DNA from: JBFFSQ01 sp041572275
Lineage (GTDB): Bacteria > Pseudomonadota > Gammaproteobacteria > SZUA-229
Direction: 5' to 3'
DNA: 29,560 nt
Assembly: GCA_041572275.1 (NCBI GenBank)
Contig: JBFFSQ010000013.1
Coordinates: 1 to 29,560 of the forward strand
Notes under the pieces: model-generated
The model's database searches: none
What the model was told of the DNA's origin: nothing
What the model saw: only the letters and a program-made list of their open reading frames with translations
Translations under genes and position numbers: made by a program
Part shown: positions 1-8,813 of the stretch, one piece after another
Position numbering within the stretch: the first letter of the stretch is position 1
Layout: each line of letters opens with the position of its first letter

Positions 1-2502
1 ATTGGAATTTTCGATAGCATTGAGCGTATTGCCTATGACATGGGCGTACGCTACTCATCCAAGAAACCAAACGACAAAATTGCCGTTATTGCCATAGATG
101 ACAGCAGTATAGCCAATATTGGACGCTGGCCCTGGCCCAGGGATAAACATGCGCAAATGCACCGTCTACTCAAAGAGGGCGGCGCAAAAATCATCGGCCA
201 AACTGCCTTTTTTATTGAACCTCAAATCGATCCCGGCCTGAAACATATTCACGAACTCATTGAGTTTTATTCCAACAGCAACCTGTCTGCGGATCTGCCT
301 GGCTCCACCAAAACACTGCGCAACCTGGAGAAGGACCTCAACACACTGGGCAAGCAGCTCATGCAGGCAGAACTGGACCTGAATACCGACCAGGTACTGG
401 CTCAGAGCATCGAAGATAGTCGCAACATCGTTCTTGCCATGCATTTCACCATTGGGACACCCATCGGCAAACCGGATACCAAGTTACCGGACTATATCCA
501 GAAGAATCTACTTACAGATATTCACAATAACCCGACAAGCAACCCTCTGGGGGCCTATCCATTGCCCGCCATCAATACACTCTACCCAATCGAGAGTATC
601 GGACCTTATGCAAGCGGCATCGGTGCACTGAATGCCTACCCCGACAGTGATGGAGGTATCCGCTCAGAACCACTGGTAATCAATTATTACGATGAGTTCT
701 ATCCATCCATGTCATTATTACTCGCTGCCCAGAGCCTGAACCTCAGCACCCAGGATATTCGCATTAACCTGGGTGAAGGTATCCAGCTGGGTAACCTGAA
801 AATACGCACTGACCCGTATTTACAGATGAACACCTTCTTCTACCATTCTGGCTCTGATAAAAAAGCATTCCAGGTCGATTCTTTCTACGATGTTTTGCAG
901 GGAAAAATCCCTGCCAGCAAATATAAAGACAAAATCGTCCTCATCGGCGCCACGGCGACTGGCATCGGCGACAGCATGGTTACGCCGATTGATGCCTCCA
1001 TGGCACCTGTGCTGACCCTGGCCCATTCAGTATCCAGCATTCTGAATGAAGACTTTTTCATTGAGCCAGAGTGGACGGCTCAGGCCCGTCTTGGCGCAGC
1101 GGCTGCGATTGCCCTGTACCTGATTATATTGCTACCCCGTTTGAAAGCTGGGGTTTCATCCATTCTCAGCCTGATCCTGCTCAGCAGTCTGTTAGCCACG
1201 CATTTTGTACTCATGACCGAGCACGGTACCTGGCTGCAATTGATGATGCCCGCCACCCTGCTGGTCGCAGGGCATTTATTACTGACTACAAAGCGCTACC
1301 TACTGACCGAACAGGGTAAACTGCAACTGGATGCAGAATCTGCCGAAAGTAACCGCATGCTAGGCCTGTCACTCCAGGGACAGGGTCAATTAGACATGGC
1401 CTTTGAAAAATTCCGTAAATTACCCGTCAACAAAGAAGCCCTGGAATTGCTTTACAACCTCGCGCTGGACTTCGAACGTAAACGACAGTTTAACAAGGCA
1501 CTATCGATATACCGTTACATGGCCGATCGTGATGCCAAGTTCCGTGACATCAAACAACGCATGACCCGTGCCCAGGCCATGGAAGAAACAGTGATCCTTT
1601 CAAATACCAGCTCCCCAGGCGGCACCTTGCTTCTGGATACCGGCGGTGTTGAAAAGCCTATGCTGGGTCGCTATGAGGTTGATAAAGAACTGGGTAAAGG
1701 TGCCATGGGTGCCGTGTATCTGGGCAAAGACCCTAAAATCAGTCGTGTCGTAGCCATTAAAACAATGGCACTGTCCCAGGAATTTGAGGGTGATGAATTA
1801 GAAGATGTCAAAAACCGCTTCTTCCGTGAAGCCGAGACGGCTGGACGCCTGAGCCACCCCAATATTGTCACCATTTATGATGCCGGTGAAGAACATGATC
1901 TGGCCTATATTGCCATGGAATTCCTGAAGGGTGATGACATGGTTAAATATGGCAAACCCGATTCCCTGCTACCTATCACACGCACATTAAGCATCATGTG
2001 TCGGGCAGCTGAAGCACTGGATTATGCCCATAAACAGAACGTCGTACATCGGGATATCAAACCGGCCAATCTGATGTATGACCCCGATACTGACACATTA
2101 AAAATCACTGACTTCGGTATCGCTCGCATCACCGATTCCAGCAAAACAAAAACGGGAATGGTATTGGGTACGCCATCCTACATGTCTCCAGAACAACTGG
2201 CAGGTAAACGTGTGGACGGTCGGTCTGACCTGTTCTCCTTAGGTGTCATGCTGTTCCAGATGGTGACCGGTAAACTACCGTTCCAGGGTGACTCCATGGC
2301 AACATTGATGTATAAAATAGCCAATGAAGAGCATCCTGCACCCGAGAGTATCCGTCCCGGCTTACCCCGCTGTATTGGCATCATCATCAATCGTGCACTC
2401 ACCAAAGATAGAGATAAACGCTATCAAACAGGTGCGCAAATGGCTGCAGATATTCGTAAATGCGGTCAGATAATCGTCCAGAACAAAAAGAATAAAGCGT
2501 GA
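1..2502 (+). CDS. CHASE2-domain transmembrane Ser/Thr protein kinase (5' end cut by window edge)
   Basis: Receptor-type Hanks kinase. The frame is open from base 1, and the 13 codons before the first ATG (40) already match the CHASE2 start seen in the cyclase at 13526, so the true start and first membrane segment lie outside the window. Numbering from that ATG: extracytoplasmic CHASE2 domain about 1-340, with the IGRWPWPRD block; three membrane segments about 352-420; a TPR-like helical linker about 435-510; kinase domain about 543-810. Kinase motifs are intact: glycine loop GKGAMG, catalytic Lys574, HRDIKPAN with Asp672, DFG Asp691 and GTPSYMSPEQ. It should autophosphorylate and phosphorylate cytoplasmic Ser/Thr in response to an unknown periplasmic signal. 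A PP2C phosphatase gene follows after 7 nt and an FHA gene after that, the usual partners of such kinases. Kinase function is near certain; the ligand and substrates are unknown. Confidence 0.95.
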   Translation: MGIFDSIERIAYDMGVRYSSKKPNDKIAVIAIDDSSIANIGRWPWPRDKHAQMHRLLKEGGAKIIGQTAFFIEPQIDPGLKHIHELIEFYSNSNLSADLPGSTKTLRNLEKDLNTLGKQLMQAELDLNTDQVLAQSIEDSRNIVLAMHFTIGTPIGKPDTKLPDYIQKNLLTDIHNNPTSNPLGAYPLPAINTLYPIESIGPYASGIGALNAYPDSDGGIRSEPLVINYYDEFYPSMSLLLAAQSLNLSTQDIRINLGEGIQLGNLKIRTDPYLQMNTFFYHSGSDKKAFQVDSFYDVLQGKIPASKYKDKIVLIGATATGIGDSMVTPIDASMAPVLTLAHSVSSILNEDFFIEPEWTAQARLGAAAAIALYLIILLPRLKAGVSSILSLILLSSLLATHFVLMTEHGTWLQLMMPATLLVAGHLLLTTKRYLLTEQGKLQLDAESAESNRMLGLSLQGQGQLDMAFEKFRKLPVNKEALELLYNLALDFERKRQFNKALSIYRYMADRDAKFRDIKQRMTRAQAMEETVILSNTSSPGGTLLLDTGGVEKPMLGRYEVDKELGKGAMGAVYLGKDPKISRVVAIKTMALSQEFEGDELEDVKNRFFREAETAGRLSHPNIVTIYDAGEEHDLAYIAMEFLKGDDMVKYGKPDSLLPITRTLSIMCRAAEALDYAHKQNVVHRDIKPANLMYDPDTDTLKITDFGIARITDSSKTKTGMVLGTPSYMSPEQLAGKRVDGRSDLFSLGVMLFQMVTGKLPFQGDSMATLMYKIANEEHPAPESIRPGLPRCIGIIINRALTKDRDKRYQTGAQMAADIRKCGQIIVQNKKNKA

Positions 2503-2509
2503 AACTGCG

Positions 2510-3334
2510 ATGAGCTTGAAAGACAAAATCATTATTTCAGGCCTGACCGATCAAGGTCAGGTCAGAGATCATAATGAAGACAGTATTGGAAGTAACCCGG
2601 ATTTAGGTCTGGCGGTTCTGGCCGATGGCATGGGTGGACATAAAGGTGGCGAAGTTGCCAGTGCACTGGCTGTTGATACGATTCTCAGCACCTTGAGTCA
2701 AAGTCTCAAAGATCTACCCGTTGGTGAAACCGATGGTGTCACCGGCTACAGCCTGGAAAGTATAGCCATTGAAAGTGCAATAAAAGAAGCCAATAAGGTG
2801 ATCTATCAGGCCGCACAAAATAATTCCAATTACGAGGGCATGGGGACCACCGTTGTCGTACTGTTGTTTTATGATAACCGCATTACCGTTGCTCATGTTG
2901 GTGACTCTCGACTGTATCGAATGCGTGATGAAAATCTCGAACAGCTCACACGCGACCACACCCTGATACAGGAACTGTTAGACCGAGGCTTCTACTCAGA
3001 AGAAGAAGCGCAGCAATCGATGAACAAAAACCTGGTCACGCGAGCTGTTGGCGTTAACCCGGAAGTTGAAATTGATTTACTGGAAGATGTCGGCCAACCA
3101 CAGGATATATATCTACTTTGCTCCGATGGCCTCAACGACATGATCGATGATGGCCTGATTAGAGATATCATGCTTAATTACCAAAAAAACATTGATCGAA
3201 TCGCAATCGAACTGGTTAAACAGGCGAATGAGCACGGTGGTAAAGACAATGTGTCGGCTCTGCTGGCCAAGCCCACCAAAACATATCCAGCCAGTAATAA
3301 CTGGCTGAGTAAAATAGTTGATTTATTTTCATAA
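2510..3334 (+). CDS. PP2C-family Ser/Thr protein phosphatase (PrpC/Stp type)
   Basis: Soluble 274-residue metal-dependent phosphatase expected to reverse the upstream kinase. Visible motifs: RDHNEDS (Glu23, Asp24), the metal-binding ADGMGGHKGG (Asp39), GMGTTVV, AHVGDSRLYR, TRDHT, CSDGLNDM (Asp206) and GKDNVSALL (Asp246). These are the core PP2C metal-ligand blocks, so it should be active. There is no signal peptide or membrane segment. The ATG lies 7 nt after the kinase stop with no clear Shine-Dalgarno, which suggests translational coupling. The C-terminal 20 residues are a short tail with no recognised motif. Family assignment is firm; its substrates (the kinase, the FHA protein) are inferred from position. 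Confidence 0.96.
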   Translation: MSLKDKIIISGLTDQGQVRDHNEDSIGSNPDLGLAVLADGMGGHKGGEVASALAVDTILSTLSQSLKDLPVGETDGVTGYSLESIAIESAIKEANKVIYQAAQNNSNYEGMGTTVVVLLFYDNRITVAHVGDSRLYRMRDENLEQLTRDHTLIQELLDRGFYSEEEAQQSMNKNLVTRAVGVNPEVEIDLLEDVGQPQDIYLLCSDGLNDMIDDGLIRDIMLNYQKNIDRIAIELVKQANEHGGKDNVSALLAKPTKTYPASNNWLSKIVDLFS

Positions 3335-3360
3335 AGAATGTGCATAACGCGAGTAAAAAA

Positions 3361-4068
3361 ATGGCAACATTAAAGTTAACGTTTAACGGTGAAAAAATTC
3401 AGGATATACCACTCACCCAGGAGAGCCTGATTATCGGCAGAAAACCTGATAGCGATATACACATTGATAACCTTTCCGTCAGCGGCCATCATGCCAAAAT
3501 ACTGACTATACTGAACGACTCATTCATCGAAGACCTGAAAAGCACCAATGGCACCTATGTTAATGGCACACTGATTCAAAAACAGCCGCTGACAAACGGT
3601 GATGTTATCCGTATAGGCAAACATGAACTGATTTACTCCAATGCAGGTTCAGATGCTCCTGATTTTGAACGCACCATGATCATTCGTCCGGATGCTGAAG
3701 GCTTACCAGAAAACGAAGGCAATTCAGAATTCGAACAATCCGTCAGTAAAATTGCCGCAGAAATTGCAACCAAAGATTCAGGCGCACAAGCCGCAACCGG
3801 CAGTGCAAAAATTCGTCTGATGAATGGCGCCAATAGCGGCAAAGAACTACCACTGACAAAAGTATTAACCACACTGGGAAAACCGGGGGTTCAGGTAGCT
3901 GCCATCACGCGTCGCCCGACAGGTTATTACCTGCTGCATGTCGATGGCGGCGACAATGCCTCCCGACCGACGATCAACGATCGGGAAATTGGTGTGAAAG
4001 CAGAAGTATTAAATAATCGAGACATCATCGAAGTTGCAGGTGTAAAAATGGAATTTCTACTCGACTAG
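3361..4068 (+). CDS. FHA-domain phosphothreonine-binding protein
   Basis: A 235-residue cytoplasmic protein with a canonical FHA domain at about residues 20-92: GRKPDSD (26-32), SGHHA (41-45) and STNGTYVNG (61-69). It would bind phosphothreonine peptides made by the kinase two genes upstream. After a linker, residues about 150-235 have FHA-like strand spacing but lack the GR, SxxH and NG residues, so they look like a second, degenerate FHA fold. The linker holds FERTMIIRP with Thr105, a plausible phospho-acceptor. I start it at ATG 3361, which begins directly on the first FHA strand; an in-frame GTG at 3340 would add seven residues. It closes the kinase-phosphatase-FHA operon, and the next gene is convergent. 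Confidence 0.93.
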   Translation: MATLKLTFNGEKIQDIPLTQESLIIGRKPDSDIHIDNLSVSGHHAKILTILNDSFIEDLKSTNGTYVNGTLIQKQPLTNGDVIRIGKHELIYSNAGSDAPDFERTMIIRPDAEGLPENEGNSEFEQSVSKIAAEIATKDSGAQAATGSAKIRLMNGANSGKELPLTKVLTTLGKPGVQVAAITRRPTGYYLLHVDGGDNASRPTINDREIGVKAEVLNNRDIIEVAGVKMEFLLD

Positions 4069-4200
4069 GAACCTTTCAGTTACACAAGATATACCTTCAA
4101 AATAGCATCGATTCATCGCCTGCTGCATTGCGCACAGGTGTATGATGATCACTGACTCACTACACTGCTATACAAATAAAATCATAAATAGCTAAATACA
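4069..4200. other. Short convergent intergenic gap without a clear terminator
   Basis: These 132 bp separate the convergent 3' ends of the FHA gene and rlmD. I looked for a GC hairpin with a T-run on either strand and found only a weak GTGTA/TACAC pairing (4138-4142 with 4161-4165) and no T-tract. Termination here is therefore not explained by anything I can see. Confidence 0.4.
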
Positions 4201-5538
4201 CTACTTCTCAAACACAGCAATCGATTCCACATGTGCAGTATGCGGAAACATATCCATAACTCCGGCTGAAATCATCTTGTATCCAAAATCATGAATCAGA
4301 ACACGGGCATCACGGGCCAGAGTTGCGGGATGACACGACACATAGACGATTCGCTTCGCATTAAACTTGTCCAGATGTTTCAACATTTCCATGGCACCTG
4401 AGCGTGGTGGGTCAAGCAGGATCTTGTCATATGTCTGCTTCAACCAGGGATAACCCGTTAAATCAGCCGACAGATCTGCTGCATGAAACTCGGTATTCTC
4501 AATACCATTAATTTCAGCATTTTCCCGTGCTTTTGCCACCATGACTTCAACCCCTTCGACACCGGTGACATACCCTGCTCGCCTGGCGATGGGGAAAGTA
4601 AAATTGCCGAGACCACAGAACAGATCAAGCACACTATCGTCTTCGGATAATTGCAGATAATCAAGTGCACGATTAACCATCTGTCGATTAATGACCGGAT
4701 TTACCTGGGTAAAGTCTGTCGCCTGAAACTCAATTCGAACCTTATGGTCCTCTAACTCATAGAATAACGGCCCCGGATTTTCTGGCCATAACGGCTGAAC
4801 ACTCTCTACACCACCCGGCTGCAATAAAATTTGTACCCCCTGAACCTGAGCATAGTCACGTAATTTCTGGCTATCAGTGAGACTCAAAGGCTTGAGATGC
4901 CTGAACACCAGAGCCGTCTGCGTATCACTGATCGCTACTTCAATTTGCGGAATGGTTTGTCTTGCCTCCATCCCCATAATCAACTCAGACAACTGCTCCA
5001 GGCGCTCACCGACAGAAGGATGCAAGACCTTACAGGAGCGGATATCGGCCAGATAAGGCGCGGATTTTTCTCTGAAGCCTACCAGTACTCGGCCTTTTTT
5101 CACCACATACTTTACACCCAGACGCGCTTTAAAACGGTACCCCTGCTCAGGACCCGTAAGAGGCTCGAGCCAGGTCTCAGGTTGTGCATGTGCAAGATGT
5201 TCAAAATGCTCCTGTAAAGCCTGCTGTTTGGCCTTAATCTGCGCCGCTGGCTTCATGTGCTGCAAACTGCAACCACCGCAAATACCAAAGTGCGCGCAGG
5301 GTGGCTCGGCCCGATCGATAGAACCCTTAATCACTTCAACCGCTTTACCTTCATCAAATTTACTACTGGTTTTAGTGTACTGAAACATTACCTCTTCACC
5401 CGACAAGGCATAATCGATGAAGGTCACCTTGCCATTTACATGGGCCAGGCCACGACCTTCAGGTGTCAGGTTTTCAATATGAGCCAGAACAGGCTCCTGG
5501 GGAAGGCGTTGCTTACGGCTACGTCTAGATCTGGTCAT
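4201..5538 (-). CDS. rlmD: 23S rRNA (uracil-1939-C5)-methyltransferase RlmD (RumA)
   Basis: SAM-dependent methyltransferase making m5U1939 in 23S rRNA. The 445 residues run: basic N-terminus, TRAM domain (about 13-70), a 4Fe-4S cluster motif with Cys81, Cys87 and Cys90 (CAHFGICGGC) plus a later Cys in DIRSCKVLHP, then the Rossmann methyltransferase with DLFCGLGNFTFPIA, LLDPPRSGA and the catalytic YVSCHPATLARD. E. coli RlmD has 433 residues. The closest alternative, RlmC, lacks the N-terminal TRAM domain, so RlmD fits better. The start lies 24 nt after the cysM stop on the same strand, so the two are probably cotranscribed, as in several other gammaproteobacteria. Confidence 0.96.
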   Translation of the reverse strand: MTRSRRSRKQRLPQEPVLAHIENLTPEGRGLAHVNGKVTFIDYALSGEEVMFQYTKTSSKFDEGKAVEVIKGSIDRAEPPCAHFGICGGCSLQHMKPAAQIKAKQQALQEHFEHLAHAQPETWLEPLTGPEQGYRFKARLGVKYVVKKGRVLVGFREKSAPYLADIRSCKVLHPSVGERLEQLSELIMGMEARQTIPQIEVAISDTQTALVFRHLKPLSLTDSQKLRDYAQVQGVQILLQPGGVESVQPLWPENPGPLFYELEDHKVRIEFQATDFTQVNPVINRQMVNRALDYLQLSEDDSVLDLFCGLGNFTFPIARRAGYVTGVEGVEVMVAKARENAEINGIENTEFHAADLSADLTGYPWLKQTYDKILLDPPRSGAMEMLKHLDKFNAKRIVYVSCHPATLARDARVLIHDFGYKMISAGVMDMFPHTAHVESIAVFEK

Positions 5539-5562
5539 CTGGATACTCGATAAAAATGGGGT

Positions 5563-6462
5563 TCAGGCAGGAAATACGCCGGTGGATAAATAGCGATCAC
5601 CACGATCACAAATTATAGAAACAATCAGGGCATTCTCAACCTGCTGACTCAATTGCAGCGCAGCAGCAACCGCACCACCGGATGAGATCCCACAGAAGAT
5701 ACCCTCTTCCGCCGCCAGTCTTCGAGTAATGTTTTCTGCATCCTCCTGGCTTACATCCAGCGTCTGATCCACCCTGCTCTCGTCAAAAATCCCTGGCAAA
5801 TACTCTTTCGGCCAACGGCGAATACCAGGAATACTAGCGCCTTCTGCAGGTTGAACACCCACAATCTGGACATTGGGATTCTGCTCTTTCAGGTACTGTG
5901 CAGTCCCCATAATGGTGCCTGTAGTACCCATGGCACTGACAAAATGTGTGATTTGCCCATGGGTGTCACGCCAGATTTCCGGACCTGTACCGAGATAATG
6001 AGCTATCGGGTTATCCGGATTATTGAATTGATCCAGCACCTTACCTTTACCTTCTTTCTCCATTTGATCCGCCAGGTCACGAGCGCCTTCCATACTCGCC
6101 TCCTTGCTTACAAGGATCAATTCCGCACCATAGGCTTTCATCGAAGCTATACGCTCTTCACTCATGTTATCGGGCATAATCAATACCATCCGATAACCTT
6201 TGATGGCAGCAGCCATAGCCAGAGCAATACCCGTGTTACCACTGGTGGCTTCGATCAGGGTATCACCTGGCTGGATGTCACCTCGCTCTTCTGCCCGTTG
6301 AATCATGCTCAATGCGGGCCGATCCTTGACTGAGCCAGCCGGGTTATTGCCTTCCAGTTTAACCATGATAATGTTACTGCTATCACCGGGGAGGCGCTGC
6401 AATCGTACCAGTGGAGTATTCCCCACAAAGTCTTCAAGGGTCGGAAAATCGTCTGTCTTCAT
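5563..6462 (-). CDS. cysM: Cysteine synthase B (O-acetylserine sulfhydrylase)
   Basis: PLP enzyme that makes cysteine from O-acetylserine and sulfide or, in the CysM branch, thiosulfate. The 299 residues show the PLP-lysine motif GSVKDRPA (Lys46), the SGNTGIALA substrate/phosphate loop, the GTTGTIMG phosphate-binding loop and the C-terminal CDRGDRYLSTGVF. Length and the NPAGSVKDR sequence fit CysM better than CysK. It is the first gene of a cysM-rlmD unit and is divergent from the TonB receptor; the 133-bp spacer must hold both promoters. A cysZ gene lies elsewhere in the window (25248), so two sulfur-assimilation genes are present but not in one operon. Confidence 0.95.
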   Translation of the reverse strand: MKTDDFPTLEDFVGNTPLVRLQRLPGDSSNIIMVKLEGNNPAGSVKDRPALSMIQRAEERGDIQPGDTLIEATSGNTGIALAMAAAIKGYRMVLIMPDNMSEERIASMKAYGAELILVSKEASMEGARDLADQMEKEGKGKVLDQFNNPDNPIAHYLGTGPEIWRDTHGQITHFVSAMGTTGTIMGTAQYLKEQNPNVQIVGVQPAEGASIPGIRRWPKEYLPGIFDESRVDQTLDVSQEDAENITRRLAAEEGIFCGISSGGAVAAALQLSQQVENALIVSIICDRGDRYLSTGVFPA

Positions 6463-6547
6463 GTGCTCAGTACGTGTGAAATTAGGCTAAACTAATTAAA
6501 TAGTTTTACTGTAATGAAATTAAATCTATTTTGAATCATGTTAAGAT

Positions 6548-6569
6548 CCCCATTATCCCATACTTGGGG
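6548..6569 (+). promoter_or_regulatory. Small hairpin in the TonB-receptor leader
   Basis: CCCCA (6548-6552) can pair with TGGGG (6565-6569) across a 12-nt loop, 26 nt before the receptor start codon. The stem is short and no T-run follows, so it is not a terminator. It might affect initiation of the receptor, which has no evident Shine-Dalgarno. No Fur box or cobalamin-riboswitch landmark was recognised in this leader. Confidence 0.25.
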
Positions 6570-6595
6570 GGCACCACATAATAAATAAACGCACA

Positions 6596-8782
6596 ATGAT
6601 TATGTCGAAAGCTGTACGATACTTATCGCCCTTATTGTTATCCCTGCCAGTAATGGCTGCATCTGACACAGACATGTTGATGGGTGCTGAAGAGGATTTT
6701 CTGGGCGAAATGCCCATTGTTCTCTCTGCTACTCGACTAACACAACCTCTCAATGAAAGCCCGGTAGCCATGACTGTCATCGACCGTGAAATGATTGAGG
6801 CGTCTGGGGCACGCTCTATCCCTGATTTATTGCGCCTGGTACCCGGTTTTCAGGTTGGCTATTTTGATGGCAACACACCGGTGGCTACCTATCACGGCCA
6901 TAGTGATGAAAACTCCAAGCGTATCCAGGTACTCATTGACGGTCGATCAGTCTATCTGCCATCTCTGGCAGGTATTCAGTGGCAGGATTTAATTATTGGT
7001 ATTGATGATATTGACCGCGTCGAAGTAAGCCGTGGCACCAATGCATCGAGCTATGGCAACAACTCATTTTTTGCAGTTGTCAGTATTTTTACGCGCCAGG
7101 CGATTGAAGATCATGGTCATAAAATCAAAGCCGTTGTCGGCAGCCATGAAACAAAGGATGGCTATTACCGTTTTGGTGGCCAGCACGATGACCTGGATTA
7201 TCGTGTCACTGTTGGCACTAAAAACGACGACGGCACTGATTTACTCAATGATTACACTGAAGCAGATTATTTAAGCTACCGACTCGACTTCCAGATTGAT
7301 AATAACAACAATCTCTCGTATCAGGGTGGCCTGAAAGACGCACTCTACGGTGACCATGAACCCCTGCCCGATCATGATATTGAAGTCGCCTCAGCATTCC
7401 AGTGGTTAAAATGGGAACGCCATCTCAGTAATAAACACAGCCTGTCGCTGCAATATTATTACAATTACCATAACCAGGAAGAATTCATTAAAACGATCAC
7501 CGCACCCGCACTGACACTACCGCTTCCAATTGCAGGCTCTGTCGATATTGATGGTTTTACCCTGGACTCAACCCTGAACATCGAATCAGAGCGACATGAC
7601 CTGGAATTCAACCATCGTTATTCGACTGACCAGTTCCGACTGGTCTCCGGCTTAAGCGCCCGACTGGATATCGTCAATGCCAATGAAGTGTTTGATGAAG
7701 ATGGCACGCAACAGAACTGGCTCTATCGCGCCTTCAGCCATGGTGAGTATCGACATGACCAGGCCTGGCTGTTTAATGCCGGACTGATGATTGAAAACAA
7801 TGATATCTCCGGCACCGACCTGTCGCCCCGCATTGCGATCATTCGCAACCTGAATGAAAACCACACCCTCAGGTTCAGTGCATCACAGGCAACACGTACA
7901 CCGGTGTTATGGGAGGAACATGCCAATTACCGCCTCTCAACCGTGCTCACCCAGGATGGTGGCAACCCACTGATACAGGAAGCACAGGATACCTATTTTG
8001 GTGGCACTGACGTGCTTACCAACCAGTTTGTCATTTCTTCCGGTGATCTGGAGTCCGAAGAAATCACCAGTCTCGAATTCGGCTATATTGCCCAACTGCT
8101 GAATAACAAGCTGCTTGTCGATGTGAAACTATTTAAAGATCATACTGACGAACTCATTCGTTTAGTCGATGATGTATTCGCCCCTGATGATAACTTTGAC
8201 ACTTCAATCTACAGTGGTGACCCAAGTGCTGTCGCCGATGACTTCCAGAACACATACAAAACCGATTTAAAAGGTATTGAAGCCAGTATCGATTACCATC
8301 ACAGCAAGGACCTGCGCATCTATGCCTATTACGCCTATATCAACATCGATGCCGAAGCGATCAATCCATTAGCCAATCCTGCCGATGAACGACGGTTTGA
8401 AGTCTCAGCACCCACCAACAGCTATGGCCTGATGCTAATAAAACACTGGCCTGAACACCTCAGCACCAGTCTGAATTACTTTCGCATCAGTGATATGGAC
8501 TGGATGGACAGAACGGGTTCAAGCAGCTTCTATTACAACGACAAATCTGCACAACCCTATAGCAAACTGGATTTAAAAATCAGCAAAGCCTATTTTTACG
8601 GCCAGAAAAAACTGAATATTGCGCTCACTCTGCAAAATCTACTGGAGGACTTTTACGACTACAACAAGACACGATACACCGATGCTTCACTCACTACCGT
8701 AGCACCACCCAGTGGTATTAGTTCCTATGGCAGCCTACAGGACCAACGAGTATATTTTGAAGCCAGTTTGATGTTTGATTAA
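6596..8782 (+). CDS. TonB-dependent outer-membrane receptor
   Basis: A 728-residue outer-membrane receptor. A signal peptide covers about residues 3-22 (cleavage near PVMAA), so translation may begin at ATG 6596 or ATG 6602. A possible TonB box follows (MPIVLSATR), then the plug domain about 45-165 with DREMIEASGARSIPDLLRLV, QVLIDGRSVY and DRVEVSRGTNASSYG, then a beta barrel rich in alternating aromatic strands, ending FEASLMFD. There is no N-terminal STN signalling domain, so it is not a FecA-type transducer by itself. A periplasmic binding protein and a hybrid histidine kinase follow on the same strand with almost no gap, which suggests that the three detect or import a common ligand. The substrate cannot be read from the sequence; no Fur box was seen, so iron is not specially supported. 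Confidence 0.93.
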   Translation: MIMSKAVRYLSPLLLSLPVMAASDTDMLMGAEEDFLGEMPIVLSATRLTQPLNESPVAMTVIDREMIEASGARSIPDLLRLVPGFQVGYFDGNTPVATYHGHSDENSKRIQVLIDGRSVYLPSLAGIQWQDLIIGIDDIDRVEVSRGTNASSYGNNSFFAVVSIFTRQAIEDHGHKIKAVVGSHETKDGYYRFGGQHDDLDYRVTVGTKNDDGTDLLNDYTEADYLSYRLDFQIDNNNNLSYQGGLKDALYGDHEPLPDHDIEVASAFQWLKWERHLSNKHSLSLQYYYNYHNQEEFIKTITAPALTLPLPIAGSVDIDGFTLDSTLNIESERHDLEFNHRYSTDQFRLVSGLSARLDIVNANEVFDEDGTQQNWLYRAFSHGEYRHDQAWLFNAGLMIENNDISGTDLSPRIAIIRNLNENHTLRFSASQATRTPVLWEEHANYRLSTVLTQDGGNPLIQEAQDTYFGGTDVLTNQFVISSGDLESEEITSLEFGYIAQLLNNKLLVDVKLFKDHTDELIRLVDDVFAPDDNFDTSIYSGDPSAVADDFQNTYKTDLKGIEASIDYHHSKDLRIYAYYAYINIDAEAINPLANPADERRFEVSAPTNSYGLMLIKHWPEHLSTSLNYFRISDMDWMDRTGSSSFYYNDKSAQPYSKLDLKISKAYFYGQKKLNIALTLQNLLEDFYDYNKTRYTDASLTTVAPPSGISSYGSLQDQRVYFEASLMFD

Positions 8783-8813
8783 GCAACACATAGACAAGGA
8801 CAGATCAAACAAA

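Noticed and set aside
3340..3360. GTG 3340 as start of the FHA protein
   Set aside because: It adds only seven residues without domain support; ATG 3361 begins on the first FHA strand. It cannot be fully excluded.
6463..6595. Fur box or cobalamin riboswitch ahead of the TonB receptor
   Set aside because: No GATAATGATAATCATTATC-like dyad and no B12-box sequence; the leader is short. The ligand class is therefore left open.
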